Part shown: piece by piece, positions 19,230-28,147 of the stretch | Layout of the letters: the number at the start of each line of letters is the position of its first letter | Position numbering within the stretch: position 1 is the first letter of the stretch | IMG/VR virus record: IMGVR_UViG_3300023117_000029 | Coordinates: 1-47,021 of that record | DNA length: 47,021 nt | Direction: 5' to 3' (one strand) | From: a virus | The notes under the pieces: model-generated | Database searches by the model: none | What the model was told of the DNA's origin: nothing | What the model saw: only the letters and a program-made list of their open reading frames with translations | Position numbers and translations under genes: made by a program

Positions 19230-22200
19230 ATGAGTATTAGAATCGCACATATTGGTGACGTTCACTATCGTAGTTTGTCACGCCATGATGAATACCGAAA
19301 AGTATTCGAAGAGTTTTGCCAGAAGGTAAAAGAACTTAATGTTGATTTAATATATGTCGCAGGTGACATTTATCATACTAAGACCCAGGGAATCTCTCCT
19401 GAAGTTATTGATGAAATGAGCTGGTGGTTTACTTCCCTAGCAGAAGTCGCCCCAACACATGTGATCCTAGGCAATCATGATGGCAATATGGTTAATTCTC
19501 AAAGACAAGATGCAATTACTCCTGTTGTAAATGCTCTTAACAATCCTAGGGTTCATCTCTATAAGAAGTCTGGAACTTATCCAACTGGAATAAAAGGTTT
19601 TAACTGGAGCGTTTTTTCTTGCTTTGATGAAAAGGGTTGGAAAAATGTAAAGCCTGTGGAAGATGAAATTAACATCGCTTGCTACCACGGCTGCGTTGTA
19701 GGCTCGACCACAGATCAGAATTGGGAACTTGACGGTGAGATAAAACTTAGCTTCTTTGATGACTACGAGTTTGTTATGCTCGGGGATATTCACAAATTCC
19801 AGTTCTTAAATGAGAAAAAGACAGCTGCTTACCCCGGATCCACAATCCAGCAAAATTATGGCGAAGATCCCAATAAAGGCTTTTTGATTTGGGATATCAG
19901 AGACAAGGATGACTTTGACGTCACTTTTCACAGGCTTTCTAATCCGCACCCGTTTGTCACAATCGATTGGCAAGGTAGCGTTCCATCAACTATTAAAGAA
20001 GCTAAGAAGCACAAGTCAGGATGTCGATTTAGAATTAGAACAACTGAAACAATCCCGCAGATTGAAATCAAGCAATTTCACAATGAATTAAAGGCGCAGA
20101 GGCAGCCTAAAGAATTAGTATGGAAGTTTGATCAAGATCCTGATGAGACAAACGTAATTGATGCAAACAACAACCTTGTAAAAGAAGATCTCAGAGATCC
20201 AAAAGTTCAAGTTAAAATTTTGAAAGACTATGTTTTCGATGGCAAGTTTAACGATGATGAGTGGGAAGACATCGAAAAGCTAGTAAATCGATATATTACG
20301 CTTGCAACGCAGAACGAAGATGTAGCCAGGCATACAAAGTGGTCAATTAAATCTCTTGAGTTTGATAACACATTTTCGTATGGAAAAAATAACAAGATTG
20401 ACTTTACTAAGCTAAATGGAATTACAGGTATTCTAGGTAGAAACAGAGCAGGTAAGTCTTCTATTGTTGGGACTATAGTTTATAATCTATTCAATGGCAC
20501 AGATCGCGGCTCAATCAAGAACCTGCACGTGATTAACTCCAGAAAAGGTCATTGCAACACCAAGATGATCGCTAAAATCGGCGGTCACGATCATTTGATT
20601 GAGAGGCAGTCTGTTAGATATGAAGATAAAAAAGGAAAACAGTCTGCTGTAACAACCTTGAATTTTCAAAAGGTCGATGAAGCAGGCAATATAATTCAAG
20701 ATCTAAATGGTGAGCAAAGAACTCAGACTGAGAAAGTAATAAGAAAAATGTTCGGAACTTCCGACGACTTTTTATTGACATCTCTTGCCACCCAAGGCAA
20801 TATGAATGCGTTCATCAGCCAAGGATCTTCTCATAGAAAATATGTTCTATCTAAATTCTTGGATCTTGATATCTTTGATAAGATGTCTAGCCTCGTAAAA
20901 AATGATTCTACTGAGATCAAAGGCAAACTTTCTACTTATCCAGAGAGAGACTGGAATGCAGCCATCTTCATGCTGAGAAAAAAGAAAAAAGAGCATGACG
21001 AAGAAATGGTCTTACTAGAAAATGAATTAGTAGGTCTAAGAGAAGAAGCACAAAAAGTACAGCTTGAGCTATCTAATTTCTCTGAAACTGATCTTGTGTC
21101 TGAATCAGAAATTAATGAAAAACAAGAAGAAGTAGATAAACTATCTGAGAAGACAGACGAAGTCCAGATTCGACTTGAGTCATGTAGCAATAAGATTGCT
21201 GACATTCAAAAGAAAATTGATAAGATCGAAGAGGTAAAAACGAGATTCCCAATCGAAGAGATCAGAGAACGACAAGAAATCTATAATGATCTCGAAAAGC
21301 AACTTACTTCCTTAGAGCATCAACATGATTCTGCAAAGCAAGTCCTAAAAACTCAAAAGAAATCAGTTAAGCTTCTTGATGACGTTCCTTGCGGAGATTC
21401 TTTTCCAACATGTAAGTTTATCAAAGAATCACACAAAAATAAGAAGCTCATTGTTGAACAGCAAGATATAGTTACTAATTTTTCAAAAGACTTGCTCGCA
21501 ATGAAGAGATCTTTTAAAAAGCTTGATGAAGAAGGCTTGAGTGAAAAGATTCAAAAGTATGAGCAGTTGATGTCAAGGCTCTCAGCTTTTAACGTAAATC
21601 TAACAAGAAAGCAGAGTGAGAAAGAAGTTCTAGAAAGAGATTTTAGAGACTTATCTGAAAATCTTGAAAAATCGATCAAGGCTTTAGAGAACATGCGGAT
21701 GAGGTCTTCGTCTGCAGATGTTTCAGAGGTTGCAAAAAACCTCAACGAGAATCTAAAGGAAATGTTATCTGAGATTCAACAGAAAGATGCCAGAAGAATT
21801 TCTCTTGCAGAGTTAAAAGGTAACATAGACAGCCAGATTAAAAAGCTTCAAAGCGAAAGAGATGAGTATTCTAAACTCAAGCGGGTTTGGAAAATTTATG
21901 ACTTCTTAATGAAGGCTTGGTCTAAAAAAGGATTGCCCACACAAATAATTAAATCACAGCTTCCTGCAATTAACTCTGAGATTGAAAAGATATTGAATGG
22001 AGTTGTTGATTTTACTGTTAATCTTGAAACAGATCCCGATTCAAATTCTGCAGAAATCTATCTTGATTACGGAGATAGTAGAAGAATAATCGAATTGGCA
22101 TCAGGCATGGAGAAGATGATTTCTTCTCTTGCTATTCGAGTTGCATTGCTAAATGTTTCTTCTCTTCCCAAGACTGATATGCTGATTATCGACGAAGGTT

Positions 22201-22373
22201 TTGGCTCTCTGGATGAAGCCCAGGTTGCAGCCTGTAATAGCTTGTTGGTCTCTCTTAAAAAGTGGTTTAGAAATATCTTGGTCATTACTCATGTGGACTC
22301 GGTAAAGGATATTGTTGACAATACTTTGGAGATATCAAGCAAAGGAAAGGACTCGCACGTAGAATATGTCTAA
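19230..22373 (+). CDS. 47-46: Fused gp47-gp46 recombination endonuclease/ATPase (SbcD-SbcC, Mre11-Rad50 type)
   Basis: One 1047-residue chain contains both halves of the T4 gp46/gp47 complex. Residues 1 to about 340 are a calcineurin-like phosphoesterase of the Mre11/SbcD type: D10-x-H12, GDIYH (45-49), GNHD (81-84), C151YHG and GDIH (D186, H188). Residues about 370-1047 are an SbcC/Rad50 ATPase: Walker A GRNRAGKSS (403-411), long coiled coil with a zinc-hook-like C721 and C728, signature ASGME (958-959) and Walker B LIIDEGFGSLDE (D988, E989). It resects DNA ends for recombination-dependent replication. The hook spacing C-x6-C is wider than the usual C-x2-C. No stop interrupts the junction. 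A ribosome site AGGAA precedes the ATG. Confidence 0.93.
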   Translation: MSIRIAHIGDVHYRSLSRHDEYRKVFEEFCQKVKELNVDLIYVAGDIYHTKTQGISPEVIDEMSWWFTSLAEVAPTHVILGNHDGNMVNSQRQDAITPVVNALNNPRVHLYKKSGTYPTGIKGFNWSVFSCFDEKGWKNVKPVEDEINIACYHGCVVGSTTDQNWELDGEIKLSFFDDYEFVMLGDIHKFQFLNEKKTAAYPGSTIQQNYGEDPNKGFLIWDIRDKDDFDVTFHRLSNPHPFVTIDWQGSVPSTIKEAKKHKSGCRFRIRTTETIPQIEIKQFHNELKAQRQPKELVWKFDQDPDETNVIDANNNLVKEDLRDPKVQVKILKDYVFDGKFNDDEWEDIEKLVNRYITLATQNEDVARHTKWSIKSLEFDNTFSYGKNNKIDFTKLNGITGILGRNRAGKSSIVGTIVYNLFNGTDRGSIKNLHVINSRKGHCNTKMIAKIGGHDHLIERQSVRYEDKKGKQSAVTTLNFQKVDEAGNIIQDLNGEQRTQTEKVIRKMFGTSDDFLLTSLATQGNMNAFISQGSSHRKYVLSKFLDLDIFDKMSSLVKNDSTEIKGKLSTYPERDWNAAIFMLRKKKKEHDEEMVLLENELVGLREEAQKVQLELSNFSETDLVSESEINEKQEEVDKLSEKTDEVQIRLESCSNKIADIQKKIDKIEEVKTRFPIEEIRERQEIYNDLEKQLTSLEHQHDSAKQVLKTQKKSVKLLDDVPCGDSFPTCKFIKESHKNKKLIVEQQDIVTNFSKDLLAMKRSFKKLDEEGLSEKIQKYEQLMSRLSAFNVNLTRKQSEKEVLERDFRDLSENLEKSIKALENMRMRSSSADVSEVAKNLNENLKEMLSEIQQKDARRISLAELKGNIDSQIKKLQSERDEYSKLKRVWKIYDFLMKAWSKKGLPTQIIKSQLPAINSEIEKILNGVVDFTVNLETDPDSNSAEIYLDYGDSRRIIELASGMEKMISSLAIRVALLNVSSLPKTDMLIIDEGFGSLDEAQVAACNSLLVSLKKWFRNILVITHVDSVKDIVDNTLEISSKGKDSHVEYV

Positions 22374-22647
22374 AAAAATTACTGAGTTCGAAGAAGGCTT
22401 TGTTTTAATCCAAGACGAGAACCTAGAGGCGTCGGCTTTGTCGTGCCCTGTATGCGATTACTTTATCGATAATGATCAACACGCGCAGTATTACTCTCAG
22501 TATAATTGCTGTTTTGATTGCGCTGTAAAATGGGCAGAAGGCCTAAACAAAGATAAGTGGAAAAAAGGCTGGCGACCCTCAGCTGAAGAAATCGAAGAAG
22601 AAAAAACATTTAGAAGGAAAATGATAACACCTTTAAGGTTTGACTGA
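22366..22647 (+). CDS. Small zinc-ribbon-like protein (93 aa)
   Basis: The 93-residue protein overlaps the end of the gp47-46 gene by 8 nt. It has C27-x2-C30 and C49-x2-C52 (with an extra C48), the pattern of a zinc ribbon or knuckle, followed by a charged helical end. Its coupling to the recombination nuclease and position next to the packaging genes suggest a DNA- or protein-binding accessory role, for example late transcription or recombination, but no family is recognised. Confidence 0.6.
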   Translation: MSKKITEFEEGFVLIQDENLEASALSCPVCDYFIDNDQHAQYYSQYNCCFDCAVKWAEGLNKDKWKKGWRPSAEEIEEEKTFRRKMITPLRFD

Positions 22648-22653
22648 TTTGAT

Positions 22654-22661
22654 ATATTTAT
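22654..22661 (+). promoter_or_regulatory. ATATTTAT octamer, candidate late promoter element
   Basis: ATATTTAT within GATATATTTATATG is 24 nt before the ATG at 22686, the first gene of the head module, with a CGGAG ribosome site between. It matches the motif before other late genes here; function is inferred. Confidence 0.45.
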
Positions 22662-22685
22662 ATGTGAGCTTATGCGGAGATTACT

Positions 22686-23111
22686 ATGCTTTCTTTTGAA
22701 GATGTAAACGTTCTAGGGCAATTGATTGATACTTCTTTTGGATACTCTTCTACGGGTGAAAAGAAGTACCAGGTTCCTGCCGGAAGATCCATTAAATCAC
22801 ACATTTCCGGAGAGACTGGCGAGGATCGCCTTGTTGTAAAGTTTACAACGGTCGTTAATCTTCACGGTCACGAAAGACAAATGCTTGATGCAAATCATCC
22901 TGGTGCAAAAAGAGTCAAAGAGGAATCTCTTAAGCTGACTAAGGATTATGTTGATGCACTCAAGAAGGAATTTAAGGATGCAACAGGTAAAACTTTGAGC
23001 CTTAAAGAAGATTCTACAAATGACAGTGTTGAGCTTGTTAACTACAATATTTTCAATCCAAACAGAACAGTGTACTATAGAAGGAATTCAATCTTTACTA
23101 TAGAGGCCTAA
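22686..23111 (+). CDS. Unknown 141-aa protein upstream of terminase
   Basis: The protein is not recognised. It has a mixed sequence with an N-terminal MLSFEDVNVLGQLIDTSFGY segment, a likely beta region (DRLVVKFTTVVNLHG) and a charged helix (KRVKEESLKLTKDYVDALKK). It ends 1 nt before the terminase large subunit gene, the place where T4 has the small terminase gp16, but I see no helix-turn-helix or the long coiled coil of gp16, so small terminase is only a positional possibility. It begins the head-gene transcription unit after a candidate promoter element. Confidence 0.55.
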   Translation: MLSFEDVNVLGQLIDTSFGYSSTGEKKYQVPAGRSIKSHISGETGEDRLVVKFTTVVNLHGHERQMLDANHPGAKRVKEESLKLTKDYVDALKKEFKDATGKTLSLKEDSTNDSVELVNYNIFNPNRTVYYRRNSIFTIEA

Positions 23112-23112
23112 A

Positions 23113-24711
23113 ATGGCTGTCACCAACAAGCAAAAACAAGTAAAAGAGATCATCCGTTGCGGCAAGGATCCTGTGTACTTCATGCAGAAGTATGTGAAAA
23201 TCCAGCACCCAACCAGAGGCTTAATACCATTTGAGACGTATCCGTTTCAGGAAACTTGTGTCGCTGACTTTGAAAACAATAGATTTAATATTATCTTAAA
23301 GTCTAGGCAGCTAGGCTTATCAACTTTATCTGCATCTTACGCACTTTGGATGGGTATATTTCAAAGAGATAAGAATATTCTTGTCATTGCAACTAAATTA
23401 AACGTGGCAATGAACTTCATTAGAAAAGTAAAGACGATGCTTCGATCTTTACCTAAGTGGCTAGTTTTGCCCGAAGTCATAGCTGATAATAAACAGACAA
23501 TCGAGTTTAGTCATGGATCTGTGATTAAAGCCATTCCGACGTCAGATGATGCAGGTCGCTCAGAAGCTCTTTCTCTTTTAATAGTTGATGAGGCCGCATT
23601 TGTTAAAAACTTCGATACGTTATGGATGGGCCTGTATCCTACACTATCAACAGGTGGACGAGCCATTGTTCTATCAACTCCAAATGGGGTCGGCGGACAA
23701 TACTATAAGCTATACACAGATGCTGTTCAAGGTGAGAATGAATTCAATCCCATAAACTTACCTTGGGATGTTCACCCTGAGCGAGGTGATGAGTGGTTTA
23801 AAAAAGAAACCCGAAACATGTCCAAGCGACAAATCGCGCAAGAGCTTTTGTGTGACTTTGTTGCATCAGGAGAGACGTTTCTTACAGGTGATAATCTTGA
23901 CTGGATTCGTGAAGCCGTAAGAGATCCTGTAGGTAGAGAGCATGAAGATAGAAATCTATGGATTTGGGAATATCCTAAAACAGGACACAAGTACATTATA
24001 TCTGCAGATGTTGCTCGAGGTGACTCGAAGGATTATTCAACATGTCACGTCATTGACGTTGAAGCAGGAGAGGTCTGCGCTGAGTATAGGGGTAAAATCC
24101 CACCTGATAGATTCGGTGAAATGCTAGACCATCTGGGAAGAAGATACAATAATGCACTTCTCTCTCCTGAAAATAATACTTTTGGCTATACGACAGTCAT
24201 GAAGCTAAAAGAGCTTAAGTATCCAAATGTTTATTATGCGAAAAACAAAGCAGTTTATCTTGGAAATTACTCACCTGAAAGAAATGACCAGGTAGGTGGA
24301 TTTAGCACACAAGGGCAATCAAGACTCCAGATCCTTTCCAAGCTTGAAGAAAGCATCAGAAATAAGTCACTTAAGATCTATTCCTCAAGACTTTACGAGG
24401 AACTAAAGTCTTTCGTATGGAAAGGTCAGAAAGCACAGGCACTAAAAGGACACAATGATGATCTTGTAATGAGTTTGGCAATTGGGGTCTGGCTGTATGA
24501 TGGAATGATGAGCGGAGGGCAAGTGGATGCTGATCTGAGCAAAGCAATGCTTGCAGGAATGTCAGTTTCCAGTAGATCGAAAGATGACATTGTTCACAGC
24601 CCTGCTCATAGAATGCCTCAAAATCCTTTCGCACCTATTAAACAAGAGCAGTGGGAGAGGGGCAACAAAGCCTTTGATAAGAAAAAAGGCTATGGCTGGC
24701 TATTAGACTGA
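23113..24711 (+). CDS. 17: Terminase large subunit (gp17-like)
   Basis: The packaging motor ATPase-nuclease, 532 residues (T4 610). Seen motifs: a Walker-A-like KSRQLGLST (63-71), where T4 has SRQLGKT, so the usual lysine is leucine and K63 or R65 must play that part; Walker B LLIVDEA (D159, E160); coupling motif LSTPNG (187-192); and a C-terminal RNase H-type nuclease with D299 in SADVARGD, E353 in SPENN and D449/D450 in HNDDLVMSLA. It cuts concatemeric DNA and pumps it through the portal. Here it directly precedes the portal gene, whereas T4 has genes 18 and 19 between. Confidence 0.95.
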   Translation: MAVTNKQKQVKEIIRCGKDPVYFMQKYVKIQHPTRGLIPFETYPFQETCVADFENNRFNIILKSRQLGLSTLSASYALWMGIFQRDKNILVIATKLNVAMNFIRKVKTMLRSLPKWLVLPEVIADNKQTIEFSHGSVIKAIPTSDDAGRSEALSLLIVDEAAFVKNFDTLWMGLYPTLSTGGRAIVLSTPNGVGGQYYKLYTDAVQGENEFNPINLPWDVHPERGDEWFKKETRNMSKRQIAQELLCDFVASGETFLTGDNLDWIREAVRDPVGREHEDRNLWIWEYPKTGHKYIISADVARGDSKDYSTCHVIDVEAGEVCAEYRGKIPPDRFGEMLDHLGRRYNNALLSPENNTFGYTTVMKLKELKYPNVYYAKNKAVYLGNYSPERNDQVGGFSTQGQSRLQILSKLEESIRNKSLKIYSSRLYEELKSFVWKGQKAQALKGHNDDLVMSLAIGVWLYDGMMSGGQVDADLSKAMLAGMSVSSRSKDDIVHSPAHRMPQNPFAPIKQEQWERGNKAFDKKKGYGWLLD

Positions 24712-24727
24712 ATTATTTACTGCTGCT

Positions 24728-24735
24728 GATAAATA
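24728..24735 (+). promoter_or_regulatory. T4-late-promoter-like GATAAATA
   Basis: GATAAATACTGT in the terminase-portal gap differs by one base from the T4 late -10 element TATAAATA and continues like it (CT). It lies 70 nt before the portal ATG. It could be a late promoter for the portal-protease-scaffold genes, but a single copy is weak evidence. Confidence 0.35.
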
Positions 24736-24805
24736 CTGTATGTTGTGAATAGTTATTGACAGCGCTAATTCAAAAAGTGCTCTCTACCCAAATGTAGGAG
24801 CTTCG

Positions 24806-26713
24806 ATGGCAGACGAAACAAGTTTCTTTAACAGACTAACCCGACTTTTTAGATCTGGTCCAATTGTCAAGAGAAAGATCAAGGCTTACCGAGAGCCCAC
24901 GACTGGAACTGCAATCCAGCAGTTTCAAAGATCTCAAAGTCATGTATACGCAAACGCAATTAGCGCGTATGGCATGTATGATCGCATGAGTCGATACGCA
25001 GATTTCCAGGAAATGGAAGCGACACCTGAGATCGCTTCTGCTCTTGATATCTACTCTGACGAAACAGTCGCTCAAGATGAGCGAGGCAAGAGTTTGCACA
25101 TCTACTCAGAGAATGAAAAAATTAGAAAGATTCTTGAAGAACTCTTTTATGACAATCTTAATATTGACTTCAACTTAAACCCCTGGGTTAGAAATCTTTG
25201 TAAGTACGGTGATTTCTTCTTGTTCTTGGATATTAGTCCTGAATACGGTGTCTTGAGCGGATTCCCAGTTCCTGTCAATGAAATTGAGAGAGAAGAAGGA
25301 TTTGATCCCGAAGATCCTCTTGCAACCCGATTTAGATGGGTAACTCAAGGTAATAAGATTCTTGAAAACTGGCAAATCGGTCACTTCCGACTGCTTGGTA
25401 ATGATGCTTTCCTCCCATACGGATCTTCTGTTATTGAGCCTGCTCGAAGAATTTGGCGCCAGTTGATTATGATTGAAGATGCAATGTTGGTTTACCGCGT
25501 TATTCGATCTCCTGAGCGTCGAGTTTTCAAGATTGATGTGGGTAACGTTCCTCCTGAAGAGGTTGAAAACTACATGCAGCAGGCTAAATCTGCTCTGAGA
25601 TCAAGCCAGGTGGTTGATAAGACCACTGGGCGTGTTGACATGAGATACAACCCGCTTTCAGTTGATGAAGACTATTTCTTGCCTGTTAGAGGCCAGCAGG
25701 ATGGTACTTCTATTAACACCTTGCCAGGTGGGCAAAATACAACAGCTATCGAAGATGTTGAATACATCCAGAAAAAGCTTTTTTCAGCTCTTAAAGTACC
25801 GAAAGCTTATCTAGGGTACGATGAATCCCTTAGTTCAAAAGCAACTTTGGCTCAAGAAGACATTAGGTTTTCAAGAACTATTACAAAGATTCAAAAAGTA
25901 ATCATCTCAGAACTTAACAAGATTGCAGCCATTCACTTGTTTGCAAACGGATTTTCTGATGAAGATCTTATCGATTTTGAGCTTAGACTCTCAAATCCAT
26001 CAACGATAGCTCAACAGCAAAAACTTGAACTTTTTAGATCTAAGTTTGAGATCGCGTCTCAAGCTCCTGAAGGAGTACTTTCTCGTGACTATGTTCGAAA
26101 GCATATTCTTGGTCTAACTTCAGAACAGATTGACGTGATTGAAAAAGAAAAAGATGAGGACAAGCTAAGAGATCTTGAAATTGAATCTATTACTTTGCAG
26201 CAACCTGAAGGCGCACCTGCACCAGAAGGTGAAGAAGAAATTGTTGGTGGCGAAGAAGAGGAAGTTGAAGGTGAAGGTGGGCTTGAGGTAAGCGGTGATT
26301 CTCCAGGTGACGAAAGATTGATTTTGGATGTTCCCGCATTTCCTTCCATTGAATCTCAAAAAGGGGAATCTAAACCAAAGTCCAAAATCCCCGTCAAGGC
26401 TAGCTCTAAAGTTAAGAAAGTTACTAAACCAAGAGCTTCAAGAGGTGGCGACGGTAGAGTAGATCCTGTTCGGCCTCCAGACTCTGTAGGATACACAACT
26501 CCTAGGCAAGAGAGATACACAAACAATAGAGTTTTTGATCGAGAAATAGTTAAAGGCTCTGATTTAAGGTTGCAGGAGCAGGAAAGATATCAAAACAATC
26601 TAACTGCAACATTGAAGAAAACCTTAAAAAACCTGGAAAATGACATAGGTAATAATAGAATAAAGTCAACCCTGATTACTGAAGGAGAGGATTTTACAGA
26701 TGGCGAAGCATAA
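24806..26713 (+). CDS. 20: Portal vertex protein (gp20-like)
   Basis: The 635-residue protein matches T4-type portal proteins: SALDIYSDETVAQDE in the clip/wing region, ILENWQIGHFRLLGND, YGSSVIEPARRIWRQLIMIEDAMLVYR, RSPERRVFKIDVGN and the channel-region LGYDESLSSKATLAQEDIRFSRTI. Twelve copies would form the ring through which DNA is packaged and to which the neck binds. It is longer than T4 gp20 (524) mainly through a C-terminal acidic (GEEEIVGGEEEEVEG) and then basic, probably disordered tail beyond about residue 450. A GTAGGAG ribosome site precedes the ATG, and the end overlaps the next gene by 14 nt. Confidence 0.95.
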   Translation: MADETSFFNRLTRLFRSGPIVKRKIKAYREPTTGTAIQQFQRSQSHVYANAISAYGMYDRMSRYADFQEMEATPEIASALDIYSDETVAQDERGKSLHIYSENEKIRKILEELFYDNLNIDFNLNPWVRNLCKYGDFFLFLDISPEYGVLSGFPVPVNEIEREEGFDPEDPLATRFRWVTQGNKILENWQIGHFRLLGNDAFLPYGSSVIEPARRIWRQLIMIEDAMLVYRVIRSPERRVFKIDVGNVPPEEVENYMQQAKSALRSSQVVDKTTGRVDMRYNPLSVDEDYFLPVRGQQDGTSINTLPGGQNTTAIEDVEYIQKKLFSALKVPKAYLGYDESLSSKATLAQEDIRFSRTITKIQKVIISELNKIAAIHLFANGFSDEDLIDFELRLSNPSTIAQQQKLELFRSKFEIASQAPEGVLSRDYVRKHILGLTSEQIDVIEKEKDEDKLRDLEIESITLQQPEGAPAPEGEEEIVGGEEEEVEGEGGLEVSGDSPGDERLILDVPAFPSIESQKGESKPKSKIPVKASSKVKKVTKPRASRGGDGRVDPVRPPDSVGYTTPRQERYTNNRVFDREIVKGSDLRLQEQERYQNNLTATLKKTLKNLENDIGNNRIKSTLITEGEDFTDGEA

Positions 26714-27533
26714 TAAGAAGAGAAATTCTGGACTGCTCTACGAGTTTCTTGTTAGAAGCATTTCAAGAGCTATGATTGAAAATAATAATGATCGTGAGAC
26801 AATTGCTCGTCATCTCGTTCAAAAGTATTTTAAGCAGGGAACTGAAATTCATAAAGAATTTCGATTGATCAATGCGCTTGTGAACGTTCCAGTGGGCAAT
26901 GAGAATCTTGCACATACTGTCATACACGAAGCAAGAGCTGCTGCAAATAAATTTGACGCAGAAAATCTTAATAAAGAAAAGTCTACACTGATTAGAGAAA
27001 TCAATCATAAACTGGGATCAAACTCTGTTTATGCTGAATCAGTGCCAAACTACAGAGATTACGCTACTGCAGGAACAATATTAAGTTACTGGAGAAATGA
27101 GCTTGATCTTGATATCTCTACGGTTATCAACTATGAAGCACAGATTATTGAGAATCTATCAAGGACTCCTGAGACAAATGATATTGAAAACGAGTATGAT
27201 GAACAGATCGATCCGCTAGTTGTGAAGGTGATGGCTGAAAAACTTAACAGAAAGTATGGATCCAAAATGACACCTGATCAAATTACACTTATTAAAACAT
27301 ACATCTTCGCAGAGAATAAAGAAGCAGCTCGTCTGTTTGCTGAGTCAATCAAAGAAAAAGCCCTTGATAAACTAAATGAGTATCTTGAAGGCAAAGAAGA
27401 GAGTGAAGCTCAAAAGATTCAAGAAGTGATGGAGCTTATCTCAAGTCAAAAATCTGATAACTTAGATGATGAAACTCTGACAAGATTTTTACAAATGACA
27501 CAAATAGTACAAGAGATCGAGGAAAATAAATGA
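26700..27533 (+). CDS. Putative prohead core protein (277 aa)
   Basis: A helical, charged 277-residue protein between portal and protease, the position of the T4 core proteins gp67 and gp68. Visible features are a basic start (MAKHNKKRNSGLLYEFLVRS), several amphipathic helices and an acidic C-terminus (VQEIEENK). No enzymatic motif. It overlaps the portal gene by 14 nt and the protease by 4 nt, so it is translated with them. A role in the prohead core or portal-core initiation is inferred from position and composition only. Confidence 0.6.
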   Translation: MAKHNKKRNSGLLYEFLVRSISRAMIENNNDRETIARHLVQKYFKQGTEIHKEFRLINALVNVPVGNENLAHTVIHEARAAANKFDAENLNKEKSTLIREINHKLGSNSVYAESVPNYRDYATAGTILSYWRNELDLDISTVINYEAQIIENLSRTPETNDIENEYDEQIDPLVVKVMAEKLNRKYGSKMTPDQITLIKTYIFAENKEAARLFAESIKEKALDKLNEYLEGKEESEAQKIQEVMELISSQKSDNLDDETLTRFLQMTQIVQEIEENK

Positions 27534-28144
27534 AGCTTTTAACTGAATACGTAAATTTCGAATATTCCAGAGAGCAGCTTGCTGAATCTCGTGAGAAAAA
27601 TAATGGCAGACTCATCATGTCAGGAATTCTTCAGAAAGCCGGAACACTTAATCAAAATGGTCGAGTATATCCCGAAGATGTTCTTGAAAGAGAAGTTCGA
27701 AATTATCAAAAGTTTATCACTGAGGGTAGAGCGCTTGGAGAACTAGATCATCCTGATTCATCTGTTGTTGAATTGAAGAATGTTTCGCACGTTGTCAGAT
27801 CAGCACATATGGATGATGGAGTTGTTTACGGTACAATTGAAGTTCTTGAGACTCCTAACGGAAAGATTTTGCAAAGCTTAGTCGAAAGCGGAATTAAGAT
27901 TGGAATTTCTTCCCGCGGAGTAGGGTCAACACAGAAAACAGGTGATCACGTAACTGTGCAACCCGATTTTCAATTGATTTGCTGGGATATCGTTTCTGAG
28001 CCTTCCACCCCTGGCGCTTTCGTAATGAAAGAAGCTAGAGATCTAACACAGCAAGAGATCGAACAACTAAATCAATACTTAGGAAAAGATGTTAGAGTTG
28101 ATCGTGTGCTTAACGATATCCTTCAATGGAAGAACGAGGAGTAG
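27530..28144 (+). CDS. 21: Prohead maturation protease (gp21-like)
   Basis: A 204-residue serine protease of the T4 prohead protease (herpesvirus assemblin-fold) group. The catalytic histidine is H74 in GELDHPDSS and the nucleophile is S127 or S128 in GISSRGVGS; the SEPSTPGAFVM segment after the core is also typical. It digests the scaffold and trims the capsid protein before DNA packaging. T4 gp21 is 212 residues, so the length fits. Its start lies in the ATGA overlap with the core-like gene. No frameshift or missing residue is seen. Confidence 0.93.
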   Translation: MKLLTEYVNFEYSREQLAESREKNNGRLIMSGILQKAGTLNQNGRVYPEDVLEREVRNYQKFITEGRALGELDHPDSSVVELKNVSHVVRSAHMDDGVVYGTIEVLETPNGKILQSLVESGIKIGISSRGVGSTQKTGDHVTVQPDFQLICWDIVSEPSTPGAFVMKEARDLTQQEIEQLNQYLGKDVRVDRVLNDILQWKNEE

Positions 28145-28147
28145 AAA

